From assembly GCA_002104895.1 (NCBI GenBank), contig MCFG01000497.1, positions 1 to 41,960 on the forward strand: a stretch of 41,960 nt of DNA, in the 5' to 3' direction. Each line of letters begins with the position of its first letter. The first letter of the stretch is position 1. The notes below the pieces were generated by a model. That model did not search any database and was not told where the DNA came from. It saw only the letters and a program-made list of their open reading frames with translations. Made by a program: the position numbers and the translations under genes. The DNA is from Anaeromyces robustus. Its lineage: Eukaryota > Neocallimastigomycota > Neocallimastigomycetes > Neocallimastigales > Neocallimastigaceae. Below are positions 20,803-29,974 of the stretch, in pieces.

Positions 20803-21436
20803 TTAATTTGTTTTATTGAATTTTTTAAGTAATTCTGGCTCCCAAGAAGCTTCTGATAAAGGATAACCTTTCCATTTTATTAAGTATTGTATTTTTCCGT
20901 AATGCTTTCTTTTGTCCAAAATTTCTTCGACTTCATATTCCTCTTCTTCATTCACAATTATTGGTGGTGGGGGTGCTTGCTTCCTTTTGAATTTGTCTTC
21001 GAAGTAAGGTTCAAGTTCAGATACATGAATAATTGGATGAATTCTAAGAGTTTTTGGTAGTTCAATTTTATAAGAAACTGGGGATACTTTTTCAATAATC
21101 CTAAACGGTCCCAATTTTCTTGGTTTAAGCTTTTTATTTTTGTTTCGAATTATTAATGAACTATTAATCCAAACTTTGTCATTAATTTTATATTCTGGAG
21201 CCTTTATACGATGTTTATTCGCAAAAATTTCTTGTTTTTTAACTGCTTGTTTTAGATTTTCTTTTAATTCCTTGAATAATTCAGACAAATCTTTTGTAAA
21301 TTGGTCTGCACGGGGAACATCTGAAGTACTGGGGATTGCTGGAGAAAATCTTGGGTTATATCCATAATTGGCATAGAATGGGAATTCTTTTAAGGATTCT
21401 TGTATTGTGTTGTTATAACAAAATTCTGCGAGATAT
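20803..21436 (-). pseudogene. Ty3/gypsy integrase C-terminus with chromodomain, 5'-truncated
   Basis: The frame starts at 21436 with LAEFCYNNTIQESLKEFPFY and ANYGYNPRFSPAIP, the post-catalytic part of integrase. It continues to a basic KHRIKAPEYKINDKVWI region, a GPF-type module (KLGPFRIIEKVSPVSYKIEL, about 21070-21130) and a chromodomain (EYEVEEILDKRKHYGKIQYL, then IKWKGYPLSEASWEPE). Chromodomains of this type direct integration to modified histone tails in chromoviruses. The upstream part of pol is missing: the sequence is cut by an LTR-B at 21437. No stop interrupts the remaining frame. It differs from the family A integrase at 25300-26227. Confidence 0.88.
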
Positions 21437-21963
21437 TGTAACGAAACTCATAATCAGTAAATTAGTAACCATGGTTTAGTGGTTAAATACTATGACCATC
21501 GAGCTGAACTCCTTGGGTTCGACTCACACTCATTCTCAATTTATAAAAAATTTTTTATTTTAAGAAAAATTTATTATTAATTTCTGTATTTTATTTCTGT
21601 ATTTTATTTCTGTATTTTATCATAGAAATTAATAGAATAAAATCAGAAATTTTCGGATAAAAATTTTTATAATTTATCCTTTTTCCATAAGATTCTTTTT
21701 TATCAAAAAAATTTAAGTTTCGAGAACTTTTTAGAAATTTTTATTATTTTCAAAAAAATATAAATAGGTGTAAAATTCATTAATAAAATATTTTTTAATT
21801 CGTGCTTTTATTAATTAGTTTATAAGTAATTTGAAATATTATAATAACTAATTAATAATTAATATTTATACTTTAAAATTAATAAAACTTATTTCTAACA
21901 AAACATATTTATTTTAAATTACTTTATTGTTTATAAACCTATTGTGTAAAAGCAAACGTTACA
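21437..21963 (+). mobile_element. LTR-B copy f (short subfamily)
   Basis: Starts tgtaacgaaactc and ends caaacgttaca (527 bp). It has the tRNA-like module (21472-21535) and a tataaataggtgtaaaatt box near 21758 but lacks the 3' accttcc hairpin block of the longer copies. The 5-bp flanks (gatat and gttat) agree at four of five positions. Confidence 0.7.
21472..21535 (+). promoter_or_regulatory. tRNA-like A-box/B-box pair in LTR-B copy f
   Basis: TGGTTTAGTGG (21472-21482) and GGTTCGACTC (21526-21535). The box spacing is kept while bases between them differ from copies c, e and g. Confidence 0.55.
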
Positions 21964-22284
21964 GTTATTGTAACTTGGAATAAAAATTGGAGATTTTGGA
22001 TTTTTATCTATAAATAAAATTTTGACTACTTTTTTATGTGATAAAGTGAACTTTTAGTTTTACATATGGTGTAATTATCCTTTCTAAATTTTATTATAAT
22101 CTTGTATATTATTATTATTATTCTGTACTATATTATTGGAATTGTTATTTAAATTATTTACATTGAAAATTTTATTATCACTATTAGAAAAATTTTTATT
22201 GTTAATATTGTTATTTATATTATCATTTATATTAAAAACCTTATTATTATTAATTTGTTCATTAATATTTGAATTATTAATATT
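21964..22284 (-). pseudogene. Asn-rich retroelement remnant, minus strand
   Basis: From 22284 the minus strand is open for about 65 codons of Asn/Ile-rich sequence (NINNSNINEQINNNKVFNI and so on) ending at 22084. Then, with shifts, come TPYVKLKVHFIT and KKVVKILFIDKNPKSPIFI. It may be a linker/protease part of the chromodomain element at 20803, but no motif proves it. An adjoining stretch of pol would then be deleted. Confidence 0.3.
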
Positions 22285-22991
22285 TGTAACGAATCCTAGA
22301 ATTAGTAAAATAGTAACCATGGCCTAGTGGTTAGTCACTATGACCATCAGGGCAAACGCTCTGGGTTTGACCCACACTAGTTCCAAATTTTATAAAAAAA
22401 AATTTTATTTTAAAATTTAATTACAAATTTCTGTATTTTATTCTGTATTTGTTTCTGTATTTTATTTCTGTATTTCTTTATAAAATTACATGGAATAAAA
22501 TTAGAAACTTTAAGAAAAAATTATATAATATTTCTTTATTTTTCTATGAGATTCATTTTATATCAAAATATCTTAGTTTCTAGCAATTTTTATTATTTTT
22601 TATGAACCTTTATTTTTAAAACTATTTTTCCGCAAAAAGTATAAATAGGTGTAAAATCTTTAGTTAAAATATTTTTCTTTGTGCTTTTATTCTTTTAATA
22701 ACTTTTATATATATTAGTAATAATTAATTCATAAGTAGTTCGAAATACTACAAAGATTAGTTATTATTAATTTTTAATAATTAATAAAACTATATTCTAA
22801 TAAAACAAATTTTAAATAAAAAAATAAATTAAAATTATACTAATATATATCGACGCCGACCTTCCGGGTTAACAAAGGAAAGGTGTTCCGATATTACAAA
22901 GTATAATTAACTTTCTTTTATTTTATTTTCTTTTCGTGTACGTTTTCAATACTGGTGTCAATTGTAATATTGGAACTACCGTTCCGTTACA
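22285..22991 (+). mobile_element. LTR-B copy g (full length)
   Basis: This 707-bp LTR starts tgtaacgaatcctag and ends taccgttccgttaca. It has the tRNA-like module (22320-22373), a tataaataggtgtaaaatc box near 22642, the accttcc...gaaaggt hairpin near 22859-22884 and a ggaactaccgttcc hairpin at 22972-22985. The flanks (atatt and ttaat) do not match. The right flank is family A coding sequence while the left flank is unrelated, which suggests recombination between LTRs. Confidence 0.85.
22320..22373 (+). promoter_or_regulatory. tRNA-like A-box/B-box pair in LTR-B copy g
   Basis: TGGCCTAGTGG (22320-22330) and GGTTTGACCC (22364-22373). The A-box fits the pol III consensus; the B-box has one change from GGTTCGA. 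Confidence 0.6.
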
Positions 22992-25900
22992 TTAATGATA
23001 GTTTTATATTTGATAGTAATAGCGATAGTACTAGTGATATTGATAGTATTAATGATAGTATTAGTGATAGTAAAACTAGTGAAGAAATTAGTGATAGTAA
23101 TAATAACGATTTTAATAATAAAAAAGATAAAAATAAATGTAATAATGATTCTTGTAATGAAAATTCATGTATTAAAAAAGAAAGTAAAATATCTTATGCA
23201 TGTAGAGTTATTAAAAAATTAAATATTATAAATAAAGATGAAAAAATGGTCACTGTACCATCACAATATATTGATTTTATTGATGTGTTTAATGAACAAA
23301 ATTGTAAGAAATTGCCTCCACATCGTGATTACGATTGTGAAATAAAATTAAAAGAAAATAGTAGTTTGTTTTACGGACCACTATATTCTTTAAATGAAAT
23401 TGAAAGAGAGGAATTAAAAAGATATTTAAAAGAGAATTTAGAAAAAGGTTTTATTAGAAAATCTACTTCTCCTGCTGGAGCACCTATTCTTTTCGTTAAA
23501 AAGAAGGATGGTTCTTTACGTTTGTGTGTTGATTATAGAAAACTTAATGAAATGACCATTCGCAATTCATATCCTCTTCCTTTAATCAGTGACTTATTAG
23601 ATAGAGTCAAAGGAGCCAAAATATTTACTAAATTAGACTTAAAATCTGCATATAATTTAGTAAGAATCAAAGAAGGAGATGAATTCAAAACTGCATTTCG
23701 TACTCGTTATGGTCATTATGAATATTTAGTAATGCCTTTCGGATTAAAAAATGCTCCAGCTACATTTCAACATTTTATAAATGATGTTTTAAGTGATTAT
23801 CTTGATGAATTCATAATCTCTTATATTGATGATATCCTCATATACTCTAAGAATATTAAAGAACATCATACTCATGTAACAAAGGTATTAATTAAATTGT
23901 TAGAAAATAATTTATACTTAAACTTGGAAAAGTGTGAATTTGATGTAGAAGAAACAACCTTTCTTGGATATGTAATTTCTAGACGTGGTTTAGAAATGGA
24001 TAAAGAAAAGGTAAAAGCAGTTTTAGATTGGCCTGTTCCAAAAAATGTCAAAGAGATACAATCATTTATTGGATTATGCAATTACTACCGTATTTTTATT
24101 AAAGACTTTGCAAAAATTGCTAATCCATTACACAAACTTACAAGAAAAAATGTTCCTTATAATTGGAGTGATGAACAACAAAATGCTTTTGATACTTTAA
24201 AAAATCTCTTTACCTCTGCTCCAATTTTAAAACACCCTGATAGTAATCAACAATTCATTGTTGAAACCGATGCAAGTAATTTTGCTGTTGGAGCAATTCT
24301 TTCTCAAGAATTCGAAGGAAAGTTACATCCCATTGCATTTCTTTCGAAAAGTCTCAATCAATCTCAAAGAAATTACCCAATTTATGATAAAGAATTACTT
24401 GTTATTAAGACTGCTTTAGAAGAATGGCGTCATTACTTAGAAGGCGCTCGACAACGGTTTATTATTTATACTGATCATAAAAATCTCACATTCCCAAGAA
24501 AACCTGAGATGCTTTCGCAAAGACAAATTAGATGGAATGAATTCTTGTCACGATTTGATTTTGAACTTATTTATCGTGCAGGAAAGAAATCAGGTAAACC
24601 CTATATTTTATCTCGTAGAAGTGATCATCTTTTTAATGTTTACAGAATTACTTCTTGTTGTGTTATTCGTGTTTGCAACATTGAAGATAAAACTATTGTC
24701 AGTTCTATACTTAAAAACTTAAAATTAGATGAATTTTATAATAAAGCTAGAGAATTCATATTAGAAGGAAGGAACGGGAATGCTCCCTTTAAAAAGATGG
24801 ATTGTTTAAAATTAGACGGTGATGGTTTCTTGTTATTTAATAATCTCATTTACGTTCCGTATAATCTTCGTGGCAAAATTCTTGAAATTCATCATGATTC
24901 GATAACTGCAGGTCATTTTGGTGTTTTGAAAACATTCGAATTAATCTCTAGAAATTTTTGGTGGCCTAAAATGAGAAAAGATATTAAAAAATTTATTAAG
25001 TCTTGTTTTATTTGTTGCAAGTCAAAAGTTCCAAAACATAAACCTTATGGATTACTCTCCCCATTGTCCACTCCAGAAAGATCTTGGAAGAAAATTTCAA
25101 TGGACTTCATAGTTGAACTTCCTAAATCAAGAGAAATGACTACTATTATGGTTGTAGTCGATAGGTTAACTAAGATGGCTCATTTTATTCCTTTACGTTG
25201 TCTGCCTACTGCTTCAATCGCAGCTGATTCATTCATTAACAATATATTCCGTCTTCATGGTTTTCCAGATTCCATTATTTCTGATAGAGGCTCCCAATTT
25301 ACTTCTGAATTTTGGAATAGAATGTGTAAGTTACTTGATATTAATCATTCTCTTTCCACTGCCAATCATCCTCAGACTGACGGTCAAACGGAGAGGGTGA
25401 ATGGAATCTTGGAACAATATCTTCGATGCTTTATTAACGAAAGACAAAATAATTGGGTGGATATTTTACCTTTTGCTGAATTTTCTTATAATAATACTAT
25501 CCACCAATCTACTAAACAATCATCTTTCTTTTCCAATTATGGATTTAATCCTAAATTCTCTCCAGAAATTCCATCCTTTGATAATCCAAATAGCGCTGAA
25601 AAAAGAGTCATTGATATTGAAAATAATATTAAACTCCTTAAAGAAAACTTGAATAATGCTAAGAAAACCTATAAAAAGTATGCAGACAAAAGAAGATTGA
25701 ATGCTCCTAGTTTTGAAGTGGGTCAACAAGTGTGGTTATACAAAGGTCTCAATATAAAAAATAGCAAGAAAAAATTAGCAGATCAAATGATGGGTCCTTT
25801 TACTATTACTAAAAAAGTTAGTCCTCTCGCTTTCGAATTAGATCTTCCTAGTGATATGCGTTGTCATCCTGTCTTTCATGTTTCTCTTTTAGAACCATAT

Positions 25901-26227
25901 CACGAAAATGAATTTAAAGGTAGATCTTTGAGACCTAGAAGAAATACACATCTAACTGTTGACTCAATCGATAAAAGTCCGGATAAGATAATCGATATGA
26001 AGACCTATAAAGGTGAAACTTATTATCTTATGTCCTGGAAAGGTAACGATCCAGTAGATCAATCGTGGATCAAAGAAGACCAAGTAACAGACAAACAATT
26101 GATTCAACAATACCTTAAAAGATCTAGAAAAGGTAAGAGTTCTGAAGAGGATGACTTTAATAATGACTATTATATTAGACATAAGCCTCGACCTGTTTTT
26201 ATTAACATTGAACCAAGAAAATTGTAA
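22992..26227 (+). CDS. pol: Ty3/gypsy Pol (RT-RNase H-integrase), family A, 5'-truncated
   Basis: This frame is uninterrupted for 1077 codons from the LTR-B edge. Order: an Asp/Ser- then Asn/Lys-rich linker (22992-23230); RT from PPHRDYDCEIKL with SYIDDILIYS near 23820; RNase H (VETDASNFAVGAILSQ near 24260, YTDHKNL near 24470); HHCC finger (HHDSITAGHFGV, then CFICC near 24890-25020); integrase core with MDFIVELP/VVVDRL, ISDRGSQF and VNGILEQY (D, D, E); a GPF module (MMGPFTITKKVSPLAFELDL near 25790); and a chromodomain-like tail (YYLMSWKGNDPVDQSW near 26020). The protease is absent here; in this family it sits at the end of Gag (26891-28456). The upstream 13 codons in LTR-B are probably not part of the protein. 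A polypurine tract and LTR-A follow at once, so this is a true element 3' end. Confidence 0.93.
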
Positions 26228-26247
26228 TCTCGCAGGAGCTCGATTTT

Positions 26248-26258
26248 AAGGAGAGAGA
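26248..26258 (+). promoter_or_regulatory. polypurine tract
   Basis: The purine run aaggagagaga lies just before LTR-A (26260) and after the pol stop, the expected place for the plus-strand primer of reverse transcription. Confidence 0.75.
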
Positions 26259-26259
26259 T

Positions 26260-26895
26260 TGTAAAGATATCATACGCCACATTATAATATCTTTAATTGT
26301 AAATTCAGCCACTCTTCAAGTAACTGAATTACAAAAAATATTTCTGTAAAATTATTGTGAAACAATAATTTAAATCAATTAAATAAAGTTCAAAACAAAA
26401 TAAATTATTAATTTATTTTGTGAAATATTAATTTTTTCACTTTTAATTTATAAAATTTTTCATTGTTTTTAAATTTAAAATATATAATAAATATATTATT
26501 AATATTAGAATAATAAATAAATAATAAATGAACTCAATTGAAATTATTTAGTCTTAGTTTTAATAGTTAATTTAAAATTTTTATTTTTAGAAATAATAAA
26601 TAAATTTATTAAATAATAAAGTTTAGTTAGTTAGATAGTCCGTAAATAAATAGAAATTAAATATAAATAAATTAGTATAATATATAATGAATATAATTAT
26701 GAAAAAATATAAAAATACTTCAAAATTTCTTAAATTTTGAAAGGTGTAATTGTTATTATTTTAAATTTTTTAATTCTCAGAAAATTAATAAAACATATAT
26801 TTTAAAAAACATATTTTTATTAGCATATTTTTTTTAATTTTCGTGTTAGTGTTTTTAAATTGTTGTTATAATCTATTTTTTAACAATCCTTTACA
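26260..26895 (+). mobile_element. LTR-A, 3' LTR of the family A pol
   Basis: 636 bp, tgtaaagatatcatacgcc to caatcctttaca, close to 17946-18628. It directly follows the polypurine tract of the plus-strand pol, so it is its 3' LTR. Its outer side abuts the gag-pro of the same family in opposite orientation. Confidence 0.9.
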
Positions 26896-28456
26896 CACTA
26901 ATACTATCATTAATACTATCAATATCACTAATACTATCGCTATTACTATCAAACATAAAACTATCATTAACATCACTTTCATAGTCAACATCACTATCAT
27001 TGATTGTACGAACTAATCTTCTTTTGAAACATTCTTCTCTATCTTCTTCGTTTTCACTAGACCAGTTTGTCTTTGAAGTAGAAGGTTCTTCTTTAAATTC
27101 CTTCTTGACTTTATTTCTCTCGTTTTCATCTTCCGCAGGTTCTTTTCCTTTTCTTGATATAATTTTAATAACTGGTTTCTTTTCTTTCTTGGAGTTTCTT
27201 TTTCTCTTTCCATAATTGCAGAAACGTGCACAGAAACCAGAACTGAAGGCTAATTTCTTATTGTCGTGGTAGTTTGAGGGACAGTGCTTTTCGATCCAAG
27301 GTAAACCTAAAATGATATCGACATCAGGGATTCGAAGGACATAAAATTTAATAAGTTCATAGTGGTTTCTTTTTCTTAAAATGCATTTTTCCATTTCTTT
27401 TTTAACCTTAGAAATTCCATAACCCAGCCCAGACACTCCAAATGGTTCTTTTAATTGATTTACGTTGATGCCGATTAATTTAGCAAATTCTGGGTGAATA
27501 AAATTAAGGTCTGCCCCAGAATCAATTAGTACTCTAGCTTTTTGTTCATTTATTTCGTTAGTATTAATATAGAATTCAATAACATTGCTTTTTTCAGCTT
27601 CCTTTTTTATTTCAGTCACCTTTGACTCATGTAATTTTGAAGTAGCTCCTGGCATTAGTCCCTTTTCTCTGAGAATCTTTTTGATTACCTTCATTTGTTT
27701 GGGTTTTTTTCGATTTGGACAGTTGAATTGTAAATGACCCTTCTGTTTACAGAGGAAACATACTCCATCTCTTCTTTCTTTTTCGAAGGATTTTTTACTT
27801 TCCAGATATGGACTTCTGAAATTTGGGCGGTAGTTAAGACTTCTTTCCCCTCTCTTGATACGGTAGAAATCAACTTCCATAGGGTCGTTACCATGTTGGT
27901 AGTAGTCTTCCAATCTCTCGTTTCTCTTGACTAGGTTTTCAACTGTGACTACTGTTCTATACAATCTTTCGAGAGAGTTTGGATTGGGGTTAACAATTGC
28001 AATTTTCTCTCTCAACTGTTGTTTTAATCCCCTAATAAACATGTGGATTTTGGCGCTCTCATTAAAGTCAGAATTCTGACTTATTCTTTGGAATTCGGTT
28101 ATGTACTCAAATACATGACTATAACGCCTTTGTCTTAAGTTGCAAAGCTTTTCATTTGCAACCACCGCTTCGGTAGTGTAATCACCGAAGTTAGACTTTA
28201 ATTCTCTTATAAATGCATCGTAATTATTCAAGAGTGGACTATTGTTCTTTCGTAAAATTGATGCCCACTCTAAAGATCGTCCAAGCATATACGACATTAA
28301 AAACCTTACTTTTGTGTCGTCATTCAAAAATCTTTGTGGATTGGATTCCATGGCTAGCTCAGCGCGGGTTAGGAATCTATCCAGTTCTTCTCGTTTTCCG
28401 GTGAATAAGGGTGGTTCATTTATCATTTTTATGTGTTGATTGTTGTTATCGCTCAT
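26891..28456 (-). CDS. gag: Ty3/gypsy Gag-protease, family A, 3'-truncated by LTR-A
   Basis: Start chosen at the ATG at 28456 (MSDNNNQHIKMINEPPLF); the frame is open further upstream but only from a GTG. Gag capsid domain about residues 15-180 (LFTGKREELDRFLTRAELAM, RFLMSYMLGRSLEWAS, YITEFQRISQNSDFNESAKI). CX2CX4HX4C zinc knuckle CFLCKQKGHLQFNC near 27735-27780. Aspartic protease VLIDSGADLNFIHPEF near 27480-27535, with a downstream IILGLPWIEKH. The tail becomes Lys/Glu- then Asp/Ser-rich (NDSFMFDSNSDS). The last native codon lies at about 26897, and the stop comes from the LTR. The same Asp/Ser segment opens the pol at 22992, so the two frames were once one Gag-Pro-Pol polyprotein. Confidence 0.92.
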   Translation of the reverse strand: MSDNNNQHIKMINEPPLFTGKREELDRFLTRAELAMESNPQRFLNDDTKVRFLMSYMLGRSLEWASILRKNNSPLLNNYDAFIRELKSNFGDYTTEAVVANEKLCNLRQRRYSHVFEYITEFQRISQNSDFNESAKIHMFIRGLKQQLREKIAIVNPNPNSLERLYRTVVTVENLVKRNERLEDYYQHGNDPMEVDFYRIKRGERSLNYRPNFRSPYLESKKSFEKERRDGVCFLCKQKGHLQFNCPNRKKPKQMKVIKKILREKGLMPGATSKLHESKVTEIKKEAEKSNVIEFYINTNEINEQKARVLIDSGADLNFIHPEFAKLIGINVNQLKEPFGVSGLGYGISKVKKEMEKCILRKRNHYELIKFYVLRIPDVDIILGLPWIEKHCPSNYHDNKKLAFSSGFCARFCNYGKRKRNSKKEKKPVIKIISRKGKEPAEDENERNKVKKEFKEEPSTSKTNWSSENEEDREECFKRRLVRTINDSDVDYESDVNDSFMFDSNSDSISDIDSINDSISV

Positions 28457-28612
28457 CGTTTGGTTTTCGTTTAAAGATAGGTTCTGAAGAGCGTTATTTA
28501 TTATCAATAATTTTGACACTTTGGAACTTTTTATTTATTTAAGTATTCACAAAATATTCTCCTATTTAAGATTTTTTTTTTTTTTTTTTTTTTATATATA
28601 TTTTAGTGAAAG

Positions 28613-28653
28613 TCGACCAGGACGCTATCCCGATTGCAATGGGTGTCGGTCGA
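28613..28653 (-). promoter_or_regulatory. GC-rich hairpin in the family A leader
   Basis: Arms tcgacc/ggtcga (6 bp), then gac/gtc and ccc/ggg, around gattgcaat. It lies between a T run (about 28572-28593) and an A/T homopolymer tract (about 28672-28699), between LTR-A and gag. It could be an RNA packaging or dimerisation element of the retroelement RNA; this is inference from position and structure. Confidence 0.55.
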
Positions 28654-28705
28654 GTTTCTTATATAAAATAAAAAAAATTTTTTTTTTTTTTTTTTTTTAA
28701 TGGAT

Positions 28706-28772
28706 CCCCTAAATTGGTAACTTCTGATCCGGTAGCTTCTAATCTGGTAGCCTCTAATCTGGTAGCTTCTAA
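28706..28772 (-). repeat. 15-bp tandem repeat in the family A leader
   Basis: Four copies of a 15-bp unit of the type ggtagcttctaatct. On the minus strand one frame reads LEATRLEATRLEATG without a start codon. It lies between the LTR-A end and the hairpin. Confidence 0.8.
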
Positions 28773-29303
28773 GGTAGTTGTTGTAACGTATTTACTTGAG
28801 AAAAAGGTAATTGTTATTGTAAAGAATTTATTTAAATAGATTACAACAACAATAAAAAATACGCTAACACAGGAATTAGAAAAATCACTTTAATAAAAAT
28901 TTGTTTTATTAAAATATATGTTTTATTAATTATCTTAAAAAATATAAGTTAATAACAATTATACCTTTCAAAATTTAAGAAGTTTTGAAGTATTTTTATA
29001 TTTTTTCATAATTATATTTATTATATATTATACTAATTTATTTATATTTAATTTCTATTTATTTATGAACTATCTAACTAACTAAACTTTATTATTTAAT
29101 AAATTTTTTTATTATTTCTAAAAATAGAAATTTTAAATTAACTATTAAAACTAAGACTAAATAATTTCAATTGAGTTCATTTATTATTTATTTATTATTC
29201 TAATATTAATAATATATTTATTATATATTTTAAATTTAAAAACAATGAAAAATTTTATAAATTAAAAGTGAAAAAATTAATATTTCACAAAATAAATTAA
29301 TAT

Positions 29304-29726
29304 TTACCTAGTGTTGAAGAGATATTTAATGAAGAAAGAAACTATGAAACAAGAAATAAAGAAAAAGAAAAAGAAAAAGATCCTCCTGACATGGAATATG
29401 TACAAGGAGAAAACTTAGCAAAGGAATATCTACCAAAATACGAAGAAGGAGAAATTGAAAAAATAAAAAATTGGTTAAAAACAAATGAAGAAATGCAAAC
29501 AACTATTATTAACGGATATCAAGAAGCCAAATGGTTAGCTGAACATTATCAAATGTTAGCTAACTATTGGGCTAATAACTTTGCAAAAATAAAAACAGAA
29601 GAAGAAGAAAAAAGAAAAGAATTAAAAGATATGAAAAGAAAATTAACTATTAAATTAAATAATAAAAATAATAAAAGAAAATGTAATGACACTGAATATG
29701 TAAAAAATAAAAAAAATAAAAAATAA
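29304..29726 (+). CDS. 3' end of an unidentified (possibly viral Rep) gene
   Basis: The frame is already open at the insert border (LPSVEEIFNEERNYETRN), so the ATG at 29391 is probably internal and the true start is missing. The protein has an acidic/lysine-rich stretch, then a helical middle (YLPKYEEGEIEKIKNWLKTN, INGYQEAKWLAEHYQMLANY) and a strongly basic, Asn/Lys-rich tail. No Rep endonuclease or helicase motif is in the surviving part. By position, opposite to and converging on the capsid-like gene, it could be the C-terminus of a Rep or another viral protein; I do not recognise it. Confidence 0.5.
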   Translation, partial: LPSVEEIFNEERNYETRNKEKEKEKDPPDMEYVQGENLAKEYLPKYEEGEIEKIKNWLKTNEEMQTTIINGYQEAKWLAEHYQMLANYWANNFAKIKTEEEEKRKELKDMKRKLTIKLNNKNNKRKCNDTEYVKNKKNKK

Positions 29727-29833
29727 AAAAAAAAAATGTTGAATTAAAAACCCAAACAAAAAAATAGTTTTATTTTTTTACTTCTTTTTTGTGTTTACAC
29801 TTAAACTAATTCTCTAAATTATTTACTATCGTT

Positions 29834-29889
29834 ATTGAACATCTCTCCAGCCTGGTATCCTGAAAAAGGCATTCCGAGCGAGGTTCAAT
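29834..29889. promoter_or_regulatory. hairpin between the two viral-like genes
   Basis: Perfect arms attgaac (29834-29840) and gttcaat (29883-29889), with inner ctc/gag and a small gcct/aggc hairpin. It is the least AT-rich part of the spacer between the convergent frames. It could be a replication origin stem-loop, a terminator, or chance; no known nonanucleotide origin motif is seen in the loop. Confidence 0.4.
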
Positions 29890-29974
29890 ACTTGTAAATA
29901 ACACAGAGTCTCATTAGTTTGATTTTATTTAGTTTCAGGATATAATCTTTATTTATATTTATTTATATTTACAT

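Noticed and set aside
22136-22327. Small hydrophobic leucine-rich protein on plus
   Set aside because: It is the complement of the Asn/Ile-rich minus-strand remnant and crosses the LTR border, so it is a shadow frame.
22316-22385. A functional tRNA gene in the LTR
   Set aside because: A and B boxes are present, but acceptor and T stems do not pair well and no plausible anticodon arm could be drawn; kept only as a tRNA-like module.
22955-22991. Start of the family A pol inside LTR-B (MSIVILELPFRYI)
   Set aside because: These codons are LTR sequence joined by chance to the truncated pol frame; the gag-pro tail shows the true upstream sequence is different.
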